The position numbers and the translations under genes are program-made. DNA of 64,000 nucleotides from Homarus americanus (Eukaryota; Arthropoda; Malacostraca; Decapoda; Nephropidae): assembly GCF_018991925.1 (NCBI RefSeq), contig NW_024729477.1, forward strand, positions 275,001 to 339,000, read 5' to 3'. The notes under the pieces are model-generated. The model was not told where the DNA came from and did not search any database. It saw only the letters and a list, made by a program, of their open reading frames with translations. Shown piece after piece: positions 11,027 through 24,240 of this stretch (its first letter is position 1; every line of letters begins with the position of its first letter).

Positions 11027-11430
11027 CTCTCCTCTCCTCTCCTCTCCTCTTCTCTCCATCTCGTCTTTCTCTCTTTTCCTGTTTTCCTTCTGTATTGTTT
11101 CCCCTTCTGTCACTGTGGCTTCCCTTGTCCTCCTCCTCCTCTCTCTGCTCCTCTTTCTCCTCCTCTCTCTCCTTACCCCTCTTCCACCTTCACGAATTTC
11201 TACCCTATTTTACTTCCTCCCTATTCTATCCCCTCTCTCTGCTTCTCTTCCATTTCCTACCATCCTTTCACTTTCTCGCCATTCCTTCTCCTCACCTTCT
11301 ATCGTCCTATCTCCTACCACCCTTCTACTTCTTCACCATTCCTTCTCCTCCCCTTCCATCCTTCGTACCACTGTCCCATCTCAACTTCTAATTCCTCCCC
11401 TTCCCTCCCCTTCCTTCCCCTTTCCCTCTT
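11027..11430 (+). repeat. Polypyrimidine tract (CTCCT-rich)
   Basis: About 400 bp almost purely C and T on the + strand, starting with tandem CTCCT. Two overlapping open frames across it (Leu/Ser/Pro/Phe only) are compositional artefacts. Confidence 0.75.
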
Positions 11431-11554
11431 ATAGTCTATGGTTACCAAAGTCGGGTCCCAACGGGGGTTAAACAAATTGGATTTTTGCAGGAATGTACTT
11501 AAATTCTTTACGGGCTACCTGAGCCACTAAACAGACCAGTGATTGAAATGTTGA

Positions 11555-11925
11555 CTACTATGAGATGTTGGTGAAATAGTCTAATGAGATGTTGATGAAA
11601 TAGTCTATGAGATGTTGATGAAATAGGCTAGTAAATGTTGGTGAAATAGTCTTATGAGATGTTGGTGAAATAGTCTATGAGATGTTGGTGAAATAGTCTA
11701 ATGAGATGTTGATGAAATAGTCTATGAGATGTTGGTGAAATAGTCTATGAGATGTTGATGAAATAGGCTATGAGATGTTGGTGAAATTGTCTATGAGATG
11801 TTGATGAAATAGTCTATGAGATGTTGGTGAAATAGTCTATGAGATGTTGATGAAATAGTCTATGAGATGTTGATGAAATAGTCTAATGAGATGTTGATGA
11901 AATAGTCTTATGAGATGATGATGTT
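11555..11925 (+). repeat. 22-23 bp minisatellite
   Basis: About 17 tandem copies of a unit like gagatgttgatgaaatagtc. Copies alternate between GATGAAAT and GGTGAAAT and between 22 and 23 bp, so the array is not frame-preserving. Confidence 0.9.
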
Positions 11926-11929
11926 TACT

Positions 11930-13650
11930 ATTATTTTTACTATTACATCATGAAACTCGTAAAATTGTTGCTGAGATTATTAACTTTTTTTATGGTATGT
12001 GACAAGATTTCATTAGTTTATATTTTGTTATGAATTATTTTTACTACGTGTTGTTCGTATTATTTCATTATACGAGTTTACGATTTGGATTAGGTTAGGT
12101 TAGGTTAGGCTACGAACTATATGATTTTACGTAGTGTTTTAATGTTTTATTTTTTGTGGTTTTTCTGGTTTATTAAGATTATATTATTAAAGATATCGTA
12201 AATTTGTTTTTATCTGATAGTAATTAATAAATGTATTAGATATTGAAGTAATTAATCATATGCGTTATTAATAATTTGTTTATTTTACTCCATAAGAGGT
12301 GAAGAAATTGCTGGTTTATAATTTTTATTGTATGTATTAACTATCGGTTTGGTGATTAGTAAGATTTCATATTTCCTTAAAGATATTCACATGTTGAGAT
12401 AATAGTCTAAAAAGTATTACTGTATATTATCTTGTGAGTTATATAGTGAATGCAGTTAAGAATGAAAGAAGTGGTGGTATCAAGAAAGAAAAGATTTCAC
12501 TTGTAAAACATTGGTGTTGAAGACAGTTTGACCGCGGGCCTCTCCTAGTGCGTGTTGTGGCAGTAACGTGTGGTGGCCAATCTTCCTCTTCCCCCCAGCA
12601 GCGAACGTTCCCGTCATTCAACAAGAACTCCCAGTCTCCACCCCACCCTACACACCTCACCCGACCCTCCCACACCTCACCCGACCCTCCCCCACACCAC
12701 ACCACCCCACAACTCCTTTCCCGACCTGTAGGAATATCATATCAAATTTTATGACAAGATCCATTTGAAACTGTCCTGTAAATATTTCTCACAGTTACAA
12801 CGTAAACATTTGCTTGCGCTCTTAAGGTACATAGTTAAGCTGGTGGTATTGTTCTGGTCTTACTCCCGTGGGTTATAAATTATCTTGGTGATGGTCAGGG
12901 AGTCAATGGGTATAGTCTCTCATAAATAACGGGAAACACGTATAACCTGTGAACCCTCGTAAAGTACCGGCAGATGGCCCTCCTAGTGCAAAAGGTGAAG
13001 TGGGTTGGTCGTTTGGGTTGATGAAAGAAACAAGTTATGGGCGAAAGTTTGGGGGGAATTTCGACTTGGATTTGTATGTTTAACTTATTTGGGAAAGAAT
13101 TGGTTTTATTTTATAGTGAAAATCCGTAAATTAATGCGTATATAAGGTGATTTTTTTTATATAACCTGACGGCGACGCCATAGGAGGTGTTGGTTTTCTG
13201 GAGGTGCCTGGGGTGGAGCTAGGTACTCAACATTCCTCACTAAGGGAAGCTTCTACTCCTCACCCAGCTTCCGTATCTTATAGTAAGTGGGCCTAGATGT
13301 GTAGGGGGTAAGTCTCTCATAGATGACCTGTTCACCGTCAAGCTTGTGAGGATTATTCGCGATATTTTATCATCTGTCGAAAAGTTTAATATTAAATGTA
13401 AAACTAATTACCACGTTCTTTAGAGGGAGAGGTAAGGTAATATGTCCTTTTTTTTTGGCGTTGTGACTTTCCTTCTCTACTGATTCACTTTTACTCGTAT
13501 TCTAACAACAACACAAATCTTGTTTCCTATACCATGAGTGAATCTTCCACGTAACATATTTCTGATAACTGTTTGTTTAGCATAGATAAGGAAAGTGAGA
13601 ATGTGTACTGGGTGTCAATGATGTTTATATTATGATGTATTTAATGTTGG
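11930..13650. other. No gene recognised; one TTAGG island
   Basis: AT-rich sequence. About four TTAGG pentamers lie at 12089-12110. A C-rich stretch at 12585-12720 gives Pro/His-rich spurious frames. No exon could be supported. Confidence 0.6.
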
Positions 13651-13651
13651 A

Positions 13652-13680
13652 TCTGTTTTTGTTTTTATTTCAGGTAAGGG
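13652..13680 (+). promoter_or_regulatory. Candidate recursive (ratchet) splice site: acceptor abutting donor
   Basis: A strong pyrimidine tract (ctgtttttgtttttatttc) leads into CAG at 13671-13673, which is immediately followed by GTAAGG. This is the acceptor-donor juxtaposition that defines zero-length recursive splice sites in long arthropod introns. A near-identical site on the same strand lies at 52289/52290. Without RNA data this is a sequence-only prediction. Confidence 0.45.
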
Positions 13681-13785
13681 TTGAGCTGAACGGTCCTTCT
13701 TGGCCAGTGGTAAATTCAGGTATTTTATTGAGTGTCATTTTTTTAACTGAAAACTGCACCGAGAGTTACACGTGGAAAAAATCAT

Positions 13786-13836
13786 ACATACATACATACA
13801 TACATACATACATACATACATACATACATACATACT
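13786..13836 (+). repeat. (CATA)n microsatellite
   Basis: About 12 units. Similar runs flank the SINE at 20.7-21.2 kb. Confidence 0.9.
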
Positions 13837-14168
13837 ATAACACAATAGGTCACGTTAACGTTTATACACACCTATACACACTTGTACGCACGCGGATGTA
13901 GAAACACACATGTACACACACACACACGGATATAGAAAAACACATGCGGCGCACACTTCACCTACCGTCCCTACGAGCATGTTATGAGTGGACAGGCGGC
14001 ACTAGGGACCTGACTCCTGTCGTCAGGTTGTTTACAATATACTGACGGAGGTGCTGAGGGGGTCTAGACTACCCCAGGGAGGGAGGGAGGCGGTGAGAAC
14101 CAGAGAGGAAGAGGAGCAGGAAAAAATAGAATAGATGAACAGAGAGAGAAGGATGTGGGTGTATATTT

Positions 14169-14169
<1 letters not shown>

Positions 14170-14219
<50 letters not shown>
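14170..14219 (-). repeat. (CA)n microsatellite
   Basis: About 24 CA units. Confidence 0.9.
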
Positions 14220-14220
<1 letters not shown>

Positions 14221-14880
14221 GGTGAAGTAATACCAGTTGATGGCCAGGCATAATAGTGTCATGCGGTAGTGGCATTAAAGGGAGAGAAATTAACACACCC
14301 ACCAGCCTCTTCTCTCCTGACAAGATGATCCGTGACAAAAAACTTTCACTTGGACGCCTTGTGAACACCATCCCTAGCCACAATAAAGGAAGTGTATAGA
14401 GTAAATCGAATAAATGATTAGTAAAAGTGAATAATTAAAGAAGATCTCAGAAGAAGGAGTAAAAGTGAAATAAATTAAAAGTTCACAGAAGGTCACCATA
14501 ACGAGATTGGAGTGAAGTTAAGAGATCAGGTCAGAGATAGTGTGCGTTAAGTAAGCTGCAAGGATGATAGGCAAGAATAACAAGCTGATGTATCCACCAC
14601 ACCACGACCACTCTCTGACCTCACACTTATCACAGAAGGTTGTCTCGTCCCATTAGAGCTAAATGAGAGAGGCTTCCTGCTGGTGGGGACAGTTATATTT
14701 TCTCTTTAAGGGGACACTTGACCTTTGTTTATACCGCATTGTGTTGGCTGTGTTCTCTAAGGCGACCACCCGAGGAAACTCAGCATTAAGAGGTGGTTTT
14801 TGTTTTGTATTTTAATTAAGTGTTGATTGTTACATTTATTTGTTCGTCTCTTTCCTAAAAAAACAAAAAGTCGATACAGT
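14220..14880. other. No gene recognised
   Basis: Moderately AT-rich unique sequence without a supportable open frame. Confidence 0.5.
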
Positions 14881-14884
14881 TGGG

Positions 14885-15010
14885 TGGATTTTGAAGTAGC
14901 ATCCTGATCTAATAATCGCCGGGTCGAGTCCCACCGTTGTCCACTAAAGGGAGGGGCGCCCCTAGTCGGCCCAGCTGGAGAATGGTTACCTAGCTATACA
15001 GTCTTGGAAA
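14885..15010 (+). repeat. tRNA-derived SINE (degenerate)
   Basis: A good pol III box B (gggtcgagtccc, 14921-14932) sits about 40 bp after a weak box-A-like stretch. It is followed by a body containing ggcccagctggagaatggtt and acctagct. The body resembles the post-tRNA part of decapod tRNA SINEs and shares the cccagc...acct layout with the element at 20770-21098. No clear tail is seen. Too diverged to be an active tRNA. Confidence 0.5.
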
Positions 15011-15029
15011 TGAAAAACAGTAAGTGTAG

Positions 15030-16265
15030 TGTCTCTTTGCGTATCGAAGTTCTTGGGTGTGATAATGACGATGCCACGTTAGATCACGGTCTTAATATCA
15101 GGCGGGATAAAGGCCGTGGGAGGGGACCAAGTGGATTATAATGTTCATATTGGTACTTCAGTGAGACTAAACCTTACGATGACTTTGGGGGTAATTAGTT
15201 ACTCTCCATGCATTCATCGTATCAACGGCTTGAAGGAACTTATTCACACACCAGTAATAGTGAACACTCATCACTATTCATCACATGGACATCAACTTGA
15301 GCTTTAAATCCTGGGAATCTATTAAGGGGTAAATGTCAACACTGTATCGTAATCATCGTTCCGGGTTTTATTCTCTCGTTGTTGTGTTTAAGAAGCAGAT
15401 GCTAAGTAACATCTTCTTCATCGTGGAAACCAGTGATAATACCTGGATTTAGCGGGTCATTTTGGGAGGTTGTTTAGAGCCACCATTTTCATTGTCATGC
15501 TAAACAGGTAGACGAGTCGGGTGATGGGAAGGTTTGACCGTGTCTTACATTAAACTAAATATATAATAAAACCTAAATTTCGGAAATACAATTAATAATA
15601 CTGTATAATAAATCTCTTAAACACCATAATTAATTGTTTTTATTACTGTAAGATTAGATATAAGGAGGAAAGAGGGTGTCAGAGGGATAAATTCTCAAGC
15701 TGATATAGATTTCTCATAATATACTATTCTATCTAAGGTAAACTACTATATATTTCCATGGCACTAAGAGGCACCGTGTGTCTATCAAACAAAACTGACA
15801 AACTACTTCAAGAGGACAGTGCACTCAGCTGCCTCGCTAATATAAACCACATAATAGGAATCTACGCAGCAAAACCAGATGCCAGGCAAAATTTCTGACC
15901 TCTGTAAAATACACTACGCCTCTCTCTGTCTCTGTGTGATGTTCTTTCCAGCGTCTCCACCACCAGCCAGTGTGTGTAAACGTCCTGACTCGATTCGGAA
16001 GCATATTTTTACACTCTAAGTAACGTAATCTAGACCACGGGGATTTCTTGTTAGTTTGTTACTGCGTCGATCAGTAATCTCGCTCGATGTCGAATGGTCA
16101 GCCTTCTGTGTGTGTGCGTGCAGGGGGGGGGGGGCTCGTTTGCATATTGCACGGTAACGCCCTGCACAACCTTATCATCGCCTCAGGAGTCGGATACTCT
16201 GATTAAGGCATGTTCTTGTTATCTTGACGTGTTCTTAGCGTGTGTTATTGCCGTTTCTTTTTACC
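15030..16265. other. No gene recognised
   Basis: Unique sequence. A run of nine or more G at 16122-16133 is the only notable feature. ORFs are below 70 codons and lack family features. Confidence 0.55.
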
Positions 16266-16269
16266 GTGT

Positions 16270-16585
16270 GGTGTGTTAACTTTTGTTTTACCGTGTGTTA
16301 AACTTTTATTAACCATTTATTTTTTCTATATACCGATAGTGTTTTTTTACTGTGTCTGTGTAACTTTTATTATGTCTATGATAAACTTATATTTATAGCA
16401 ATGTCTATCTTGTGATGGTAACGTTTTTATCATGCTTTGGTAACGTCTGTTTGCAAGGTGCTGGTAACGTTTATATCATGTGGTAGAATGGTAGTAACGA
16501 AGTCTTGTACCTCTTATTGGGAACGTTTGTTTATCATGTGCTGGCAACGTTTGTTTTATCATGTAACAGTAACGAATGCTCTGCC
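16270..16585 (+). repeat. Degenerate minisatellite around 'ggtaacgttt'
   Basis: The motif (a/g)taacgttt followed by atcatg recurs about seven times at irregular spacing of 30-45 bp. It looks like an old tandem array now heavily diverged. Confidence 0.5.
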
Positions 16586-17103
16586 TAGTGTTGGGTAAGG
16601 TATTGTATTGTGTACCACGTTGGGATTTATGTGGACGAGTGACAGTCGGTGGGAAGCGTTTACAGCACTCTGCCAACTTCCCTGCCTTTATTGCTGCCAT
16701 AATTCTCCTTCAACCTCCCTAATTGTTTTTCGATGTCGACTCATCTTTTTAACCATTGTGATGTTGGGTTCATATTGGCAAAACAATGGCATGTATAGTA
16801 TTTTCTTGACCCCGAGGAGAGGATAGGATGAAATTATAGTACTTGTCCTTTGTCGATGTTTTTATTTATTTTTTATTAATATTTATTTTGTTTTGCCCTT
16901 TTGGTGTTTTTTTTTAATATAGATTTTGGTTTGCTCTTTTTTAGTGTGTGTGTGTGTGGGGGGGGGGTGGCTTGATGGTATCTTATATATTTTCTGTTTT
17001 TCTGATTAAAGTTTAAACGAAACACAGTTATACAATTGCCTTTTGTTAATCACCCATCGTGTGAGGAGTGTAAAATATTGCCTCTCTTTATGATCGTGAT
17101 TAT

Positions 17104-17250
17104 AGAGTGGGTGGGTGGGTGGGTGTCTGGAGCGTGCGTTGGGTGAGTGGATGGTGGGTAAGTGGGTGGAGGGTGTTTGTAGCGAATGGGTGGGTAAGTG
17201 GATTGTTTGTAGCGCCTGATGGGTGAGTGGGTGGGTTGGGTTGGGTGGGT
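17104..17250 (+). repeat. G-rich (GGGT)n-like tract
   Basis: Tandem gggtgggtgggtg followed by looser ggtgagtggatggtgggtaagtggg units. It has G-quadruplex potential on the + strand. The Pro/Thr/His-rich frame on the - strand is compositional. Confidence 0.7.
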
Positions 17251-17950
17251 ACGTCTGCCATCGTTCCAGATCTTGAGACAGATAAGAAGAATGTGTTGGC
17301 TGTTCAGTCTCTAAAGTTACTGACCTTAACTTCTCATTCTTGTAAAATAACGCAGGTGTGACCAGGTACAGGATACCTTTAATAACCAAAACGAGGCAGA
17401 GAACGGCGGAATTATACAGGACATCAGGAGAACGGGGAGAAGACTCTCTTATTCCTACAGCCAGATATAACCTCTAAGGCTTAATGACTTTTGTATTATA
17501 CTGAGTCATAGTTATTTTATATTCATTTTTGTATTATTACTTTTTTTTTAATGATCGATACTAGAACCAAAATGGAGATGGATTTATACTTGAAAGTCTA
17601 ATTTATTGATGGGTGTATTTGTTTGTTTCCATAAGGTGATGTAACTCAGGAATTTTCAAGAATCATGATTGTGGAAGATATGTTAATTATCACTGGCCTC
17701 ACCTTTGTTGTTGTTACCAGGTGAATGGACAGTTACTATCACCTGTACAGGATACTCTACCTTTAATTAGTACCTGTCCGCGTGTTTCTGAATATTTTTT
17801 TTTTATATATATAATTGACCCTCTCTCCTTCCCCGTGCGCTATAATGCCTTACAAGTGACTGGTAACTGGAGGAACTTCTCAAATTAGACTGGTTATATG
17901 AGTGTATTATATGGATTGTTTTAAAAGTGTCATGTGAATTTTTTTTAGGA
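17251..17950. other. No gene recognised
   Basis: AT-rich unique sequence between the G-rich tract and the GT microsatellite. Confidence 0.5.
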
Positions 17951-18083
<133 letters not shown>

Positions 18084-18084
18084 G

Positions 18085-20700
18085 ATTTATTTTACCCTGA
18101 AAAACTTAATATCACTTTTCTCGTTTATATTTTGGTTCTTATCCTTCCTCATAATTTTCCTAAGTATTATATAATATTTTATTTGTGTTTTTGTTTTTCT
18201 TCTTCTTCTTCTTCTTGTGTATTTCCGTGTTGAGTGTAGGTGTTGCCAAGTAGTAGAGGACCCGGACAGTGCATCAAGTGTGACAGCGGGTAGCAATATT
18301 AAACATAGTCCCAGGCGTAATAACAGTGAGCCCCAGAGCGGTCACGTTTCACTCTGCCGCCTCGCTGTTGCTCTTGCCACACACCCCTACTGGTAGCCAC
18401 ATAATTAAAAGGTTATTTTAAGTGTTACGCGCTTCAGCCACGACTTTCTCATTAAGACTGTGAAGAAAAAAGGCTTCTTGATACACATTATTAAGAGGTT
18501 GTTGATGCTGCTTTGACCTATGACTCTTCTCCCCATTTTAAAAGCTTAGAATTTTTGGGTTATCTTTACAATCATGTTCTTAAAAGCTTCTCTCGTTGGT
18601 GCCGCATCTTAGTCACAACTCATCTCTAAAGGTGATAAAAGGAAAATAACTTAGTCAACGCCCGGAGATTGATGGCTGACGTGTGCATGGCCGTCGATGA
18701 GTTTGTGGATAATATTACTATTTGTTGTAACTCTTATTGTGCTATGATTGCCTAGGGTGGATGGGTGCTAGTATGCTTGTTGGTGGGGTAGTTTTAATAT
18801 CTGATAATCTGACTAAAGTTATAGTTGAAAATAGTTTTGTGTTTAAAGAAAGTTTTGTATATAGTGATGATGCAAGGGGTATTACAGGCCAATGAATCTC
18901 TGTTGATTAAATACCTAAGTTGTTTATATTGAAAGTTGGTAAATAATATATAAGGCCTTTACGATTTTGTGTGAGAAAATATGACACAACGGACGAAGGA
19001 TTTTGACAACCCTACCTAGACAACAGGAGTCACAGTGTTCATTTTGATATTCATTTGACCTCTCCGTAAAGATAATTCTTGGGGTGTGTATAGTGTATAA
19101 CCTGTTCTATATACTTAGATGATAATTTATGTTCATATATAATAATTTACATAATCTGTATCACTATTTCGAGGCCCCAAGTCCCATAAGGTCTTAGTTC
19201 TTATTTAACTGCATTGGTTAATTATCTTGTGTTATTACTTCTAAGCTATAATTAACAACTAATTAACATCTGGTTGTCTGAGGAGATTTATAATTGCTAT
19301 AACATCGCCAATTAATGATCAAATCCTCTAGTAATGTAATTGAATCATAAAAAAGTGGGATTAAATCGTTTATTAACCTTGATTTTGTTTGTTTATATCG
19401 TCTATAGTTGAGTTTCCTAATGCTTGAGGCAGCCTCGGGTTTTTCTCTGTTTCGTAGGTGTAGTCTGTAGTGTGAAGCTCGTGACCATTCTGTAGTGAGG
19501 GAGGCAATGGTCAAGGGTAGCTATTGACGATAGTTTATTAAGAGTGTTGGGGAGATAGTGTCGGCGGCTTTAACACAGGCTGCAGCTGAATCTCCAAATC
19601 CAAACTGGTTTCTTTGTTCCTTCTCTCTCACGAAACTCCGCTCGTCGTGAACTGCCACAAGAACATGAGTGGTTTACTACTGTTTGTAATGTTCGGGCTA
19701 CAGGTGCTGTCTGACCCCTTCGTATATATATCACAGTGAAACGAAAAGTCTCAGTGCATTATTTTTCACCATGCGTATCTCCCAAGGTGCGGCTGGACAG
19801 TATGTAACCTTCTTTGGTAAACACACTAAGTTCTTCAACATGGAGTACCGCAGTGTTGTGTGATGCTATATATAGGTTGACGAAATAATGAAGTAAGGAT
19901 GTAAACTCTTCTATAAGTATATTCATATCTCCTGCCAAGATTAATATTTATTACCAAAAACTTCAGCTTGAGGTAATTTTTTTTTATTTGAAGACAATTA
20001 TCGCTCAATGATTGTCTTGGATACTAAGGTTTGTTTAAATAATCAATTCTATGTTTTTCGTGATCTTATAATTAACACTCAAGGCTGTAAATCTAAAAAT
20101 ATCAAAATAGACACGAGACTTCAGTACTAGTGACAGTTGTAATCCGCAGTAATTTAATTCGATCGTTCAGTTGGAGAGTAATTTAGAAGTTTAATACCAT
20201 CATCGGTTAAATGCCTACCACGTCAAGACAGCTTATACTTCTTTATTCATCTTGGCATTCAATACCACAATCACCTCATAACGAAGGGCAAAATCCTAAT
20301 ATGGCTGACTTGTATTTTACCATAGTGCCACGAGAGAAGAAAGTTCACACACGCCAAGCGGTGACATGGAGGTAGTCACAGATGGCGTAATGGCGTAATG
20401 GAGGTAGCCAGTCGGTCTGTGCAGGCCTGGCGGGGCGTGGTTCTCGGCCCAGTGTGGTCTTAATCACGTACGTGTTACCGGAGGTGTGTGCCACGCAGGG
20501 ATGGTCCAGTGAAGCTTGTAGCAACACTCGGGTGGTTAATGGCCTTCCTAACTACGGCTCTTATTATGGAAAATTGATGATAAGAGATGCTTATTCACTC
20601 ACAGCCGAAGTTAGAGGCGAATTTTGTCATTGAACCTGGGAATAAAACAAGATTAAGGTAGAAATATTGCTGTGTGAACGTGAGGTGAAGTGACCGTAGG
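18085..20700. other. No gene recognised
   Basis: Largely unique AT-rich sequence, with a (TTC) run at 18198-18216. Short open frames (for example 19514-19263 on the -) have no recognisable features. This is the expected texture of intron or intergenic DNA. Confidence 0.55.
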
Positions 20701-20710
20701 AAAGAAGTGT

Positions 20711-20765
20711 ACATACATAAACACATACATACATACATACATACATACATACTGTACACATATAC
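20711..20765 (+). repeat. (CATA)n microsatellite, left flank of SINE
   Basis: About ten CATA units with small interruptions. The same repeat lies at the other side of the SINE-like element. Confidence 0.85.
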
Positions 20766-20769
20766 ATAA

Positions 20770-21098
20770 ATAATGGAAGCCCCTCGAAATAGAGGATGGC
20801 CGGTCCAAGGGCCTCCTAGGCGTGAATTTGTTTAAGGTGTAGAAGCTGTTGCCAACACAACATCCACACCCGAGGTTAACGAGTTGCATGACCCAGTCTC
20901 AAGGAATAGTCCGAGAAGGACGGACAACTCGCCAACTGCACTGGCTAACCATTACCCCGGAATACGATCCGCAAATCGATTAACATCCAGGTTCCCAATT
21001 ACTGCTGGGTAGACAGAGCCAAATGTCGTAAAGAAACTTGCCCATAGTTTCACCCTGCCCGAGGATCGAACTCTGGTCCGCTCGTTTGGAGACGAGGA
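20770..21098 (-). repeat. tRNA-derived SINE, decapod type
   Basis: On the - strand a near-perfect box B, gagttcgatcctc (complement at 21061-21073), is preceded by a degraded tRNA anticodon arm and followed by the body gggcagggtgaaac...gggcaagtttctttac and a cccagcagtaattgggaacc block. This order is that of common decapod tRNA SINEs, recalled from family knowledge. Box A is missing, so the 5' end is truncated or decayed. The element is flanked on both sides by (CATA)n. Confidence 0.6.
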
Positions 21099-21162
21099 TA
21101 CATACATACATACATACATACATACATACATACATACATACATACATACATACATACATAAA
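21099..21162 (+). repeat. (CATA)n microsatellite, right flank of SINE
   Basis: About 15 pure CATA units directly abutting the tRNA-derived head. Confidence 0.9.
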
Positions 21163-21921
21163 CGCCCGAGCAAACCTCAATAAGTGTCGCTAATAATTAT
21201 CAAAGAGAAGAAACACAAAAACATTAGGGTCTGGTTTACTGTTTTAACGACAACAAAGACCACATTTTAGCAGACAAATATTTACACGTAAACAAGTTCC
21301 TGGAAGCTAAGAATAGAGTCATGAAGGTTTATTGTTGTATACATGTATGATCTTGTTTATGTTAGAGACACTGATGGGGATATGAACAAACATATCTGAG
21401 GACTGCTTTTGTAGTGGTTAATTAAACGTGTGTGTGTGATCTCCCGGATACTATACTATACTATACTAAATATCTTGCTATGTTATTTTCTTCCTGTACA
21501 TATTGACGTAAGAACTCGCTTAAACACAATAGCTTACCACTTTTTTTTTACAATGTATATAACACAATTTGATCCACTCATATTCTCATTAGGAACAAAT
21601 ATTAACTTAATTATGTGTACAAATTCTGATCTAAGCTTCACTAATCCTATGTGTATGAGGGACAACAGCTTCACTAGCTTCACCCGAGACATATTTCATC
21701 AACCACAAAGCTCAATGATCTCTAAACAGTGAATTAGTTGATCAGTTCAGTGTGGGAGGGTTGATCAAGAGGCTCAGGTTCTTGTTGTTGGCATCTGGAG
21801 AGTCATTCAAGGTGGAAGTCTGCAAGAGATGAAGGATCGAATGCCCATGTGAATATTCAGTTGAGTCTGACTGTAGTAGTTACCGCGGTGTTTTTTTTTT
21901 ATGACTTAATGCAGTTTACCG

Positions 21922-21925
<4 letters not shown>
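21163..21925. other. No gene recognised
   Basis: AT-rich unique sequence. A 100-codon + strand frame (21430-21732) has no family features and ordinary intergenic composition. Confidence 0.5.
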
Positions 21926-21975
<50 letters not shown>

Positions 21976-22171
21976 GTGTGTGTGTCTATCAACCTTACCT
22001 GTCTATCCCTTCACCGGCACCACCTACCTACCTGATAACCTAACAGCTTACCTTTATCATTATAGCCGAGAAATATGCGTCAACATGAGCTTCGTGAGGC
22101 GCTAGAGTTTGATAAAAGATAAAAAAAAAGTGTCTCTTCTTATATAGTTTGGCCTAAAGTTGTATATTATC

Positions 22172-22216
<45 letters not shown>
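21926..22216 (+). repeat. Two (GT)n microsatellites
   Basis: GT runs at 21926-21988 and 22176-22216, separated by about 190 bp of unique sequence. Confidence 0.9.
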
Positions 22217-22219
<3 letters not shown>

Positions 22220-24115
22220 ACTTTGAATTCTCTGTCTTACTCTTCTATTGGTTCTGAAATAATAGAATTCAATCATATAGCTCGCAATCTGTGTGCAAAT
22301 TCAAGGATGGTTATCAAACGGAGGAACTTTTGATGTTTATTTACTATTCATGGGAGGTGTCGGTACTAGTGGGATACACATTTGTTGACACCGCGGGACA
22401 ACACGCTCTCATCTCTGGCCACAAGGAGGAAAAAAACTGCCGAGTGGTTTTGTATCCGGGTTCGACTGATAGTTTTGTCTTGCACGGGAAATACCATCTG
22501 GCACTGAGTTAGGTATCTCTGTCCTGACGATGTGCCACTTCCTTTGGGTGTGTTAGTTTATGTGGGATAATATTATTTTGTATGGATGAAGTTTTAATAC
22601 GTGTTTAAGTTTATGTATTTCTTATTATTGTTGCTTTAGTGGGAATGAGTATTTTAATAGGTAAATATACTGTATAGTTTCGGTCATTCATACGTTTGAC
22701 CGATGGTTTTTCAAGTGTTTTGAATGATTTTGATCTCACCTAACCTAACCTAACCTAACCACATAACCCAGGAACTATATCTAACCAAACCTAAATTCCT
22801 AAGATTTCCCGGATGACCGAAACGATAATAATAATAATAATACCTTTTAATGTTTAAGTTCATGATTAAGTAAGGTGTTAACAGCATAGCATTAATGGCA
22901 TGTAGTGGCCTCCAGCGCGACGGGAAGATTTATAATAGCTCCCCCTGTCACTCGCTGGCTAATCCGTTTTCTCTGACTGCAGGATTACATATCGCATAAA
23001 TATACTGTAAATGCTCGTTTGTTTTAGATGAGGTAATTTATAGTAAAGGCTATTTAAAGATTAAGTTCACCCTAATTAAACACAATTAATTAACACCTCT
23101 CAGGTATATTTAATTATGTCTAACTCATCATTATTATCACCGTGATGTTATGTTATTACTGCACTTCAATAATAAAGGTTTTTAAGCACGTAATAAGGTT
23201 AGTTAATACACCATTCCCAAAACATTAAAAGTTTGAGATAGAAAGAGTGATTAATATTAGGTTAGTCGATGTAAATTACCAGAACTGTGTGATATTTTGG
23301 TAACAGCAGCTTACTTGTACAGTTATATACGGTATAATCTATTTCCTAGCATAAAATTAATAGGCGTTTAGTAGAAAAGTACATTACACATTACTGATAT
23401 AAATTAAGTTTACATGGACACGTTATTTTAGATAATTCTATTTGTCTCATTAAAAAAATATTACAATTAAATTATTTTTTATTTACGGTACTGATAATAA
23501 TAATATTAATGTACTTACAGTCATGGAATATACTGTTTGGTGCAATTAACTATGTATACTATGAATCTTCAAGTATACACCGACTATGATAAAATAATGT
23601 ATGAAAACAGTTTAGTCACTGAGCAAGAAGAAATGAAACACGAATCATTATATCATTTACATCTTAACTGAACGGATGACAGCTTGTTCATCTCCATTAT
23701 TAATCATTACTAATTTAAGAAACTGTATTTTAGTAATAAATCGTAGCATGTAAGGTAAAATGGCTTCAATGTCAAGCGTCAGAGAAAATGAGTCGCAATT
23801 GATGGTCTGTCATGCTTAAGAATAGCCCTTAATAGTAGTCAGGTCTGAGACAAGTGGTGAACGGGGGCCCTAAACGCTCCTGCATTATTGCCCTTCCCTG
23901 AGGCAGATGTTGCTCTTTATCTTAACAGGTTACAACGTACACATAAGCGACCTACTCTAGGCATACCACCACCACCACCACCACCACCACCATCTACCTG
24001 TAATTAAGGATAGTTAAGGTTAATCGGTTAGGATACGGAGAACTGATAAAGAATTAAAACAAAAAATACAGCTTAAGTTTTTAACCCATATAAAGTTGAA
24101 CGTTTTTTACTTATT
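22220..24115. other. No gene recognised; a box-B-like motif and one CCTAA island
   Basis: A tRNA box-B-like ccgggttcgact lies at 22457-22468 and may be a SINE scrap. Four CCTAA pentamers occur at 22738-22760. A (CCA)n run is at 23966-23992. The rest is AT-rich and non-coding in appearance. Confidence 0.5.
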
Positions 24116-24240
24116 CGAAGTGGGGTGGGTGAGGTGGGGTGGGGTGGGGTGAGGGGGTGGGGTGGTGGGGGTGGGTGAGTTGGGTGGGGTGGGTGATGTG
24201 GGGTGGGTGACGTGAGGTGGGGTGGGGTGGGAATGGGTGG
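24116..24240 (+). repeat. G-rich (GGGGT)n-like tract
   Basis: Dense ggggt, gggtga and ggggtgg units over about 120 bp with many G-triplets, so strong G-quadruplex potential on the + strand. The Pro/His/Thr-rich frame on the - strand is an artefact. Confidence 0.75.

Noticed and set aside
11095..11471. Two overlapping Leu/Ser/Pro-rich frames of about 100 codons
   Set aside because: They lie wholly in a polypyrimidine tract and have no domain, start context or splice sites.
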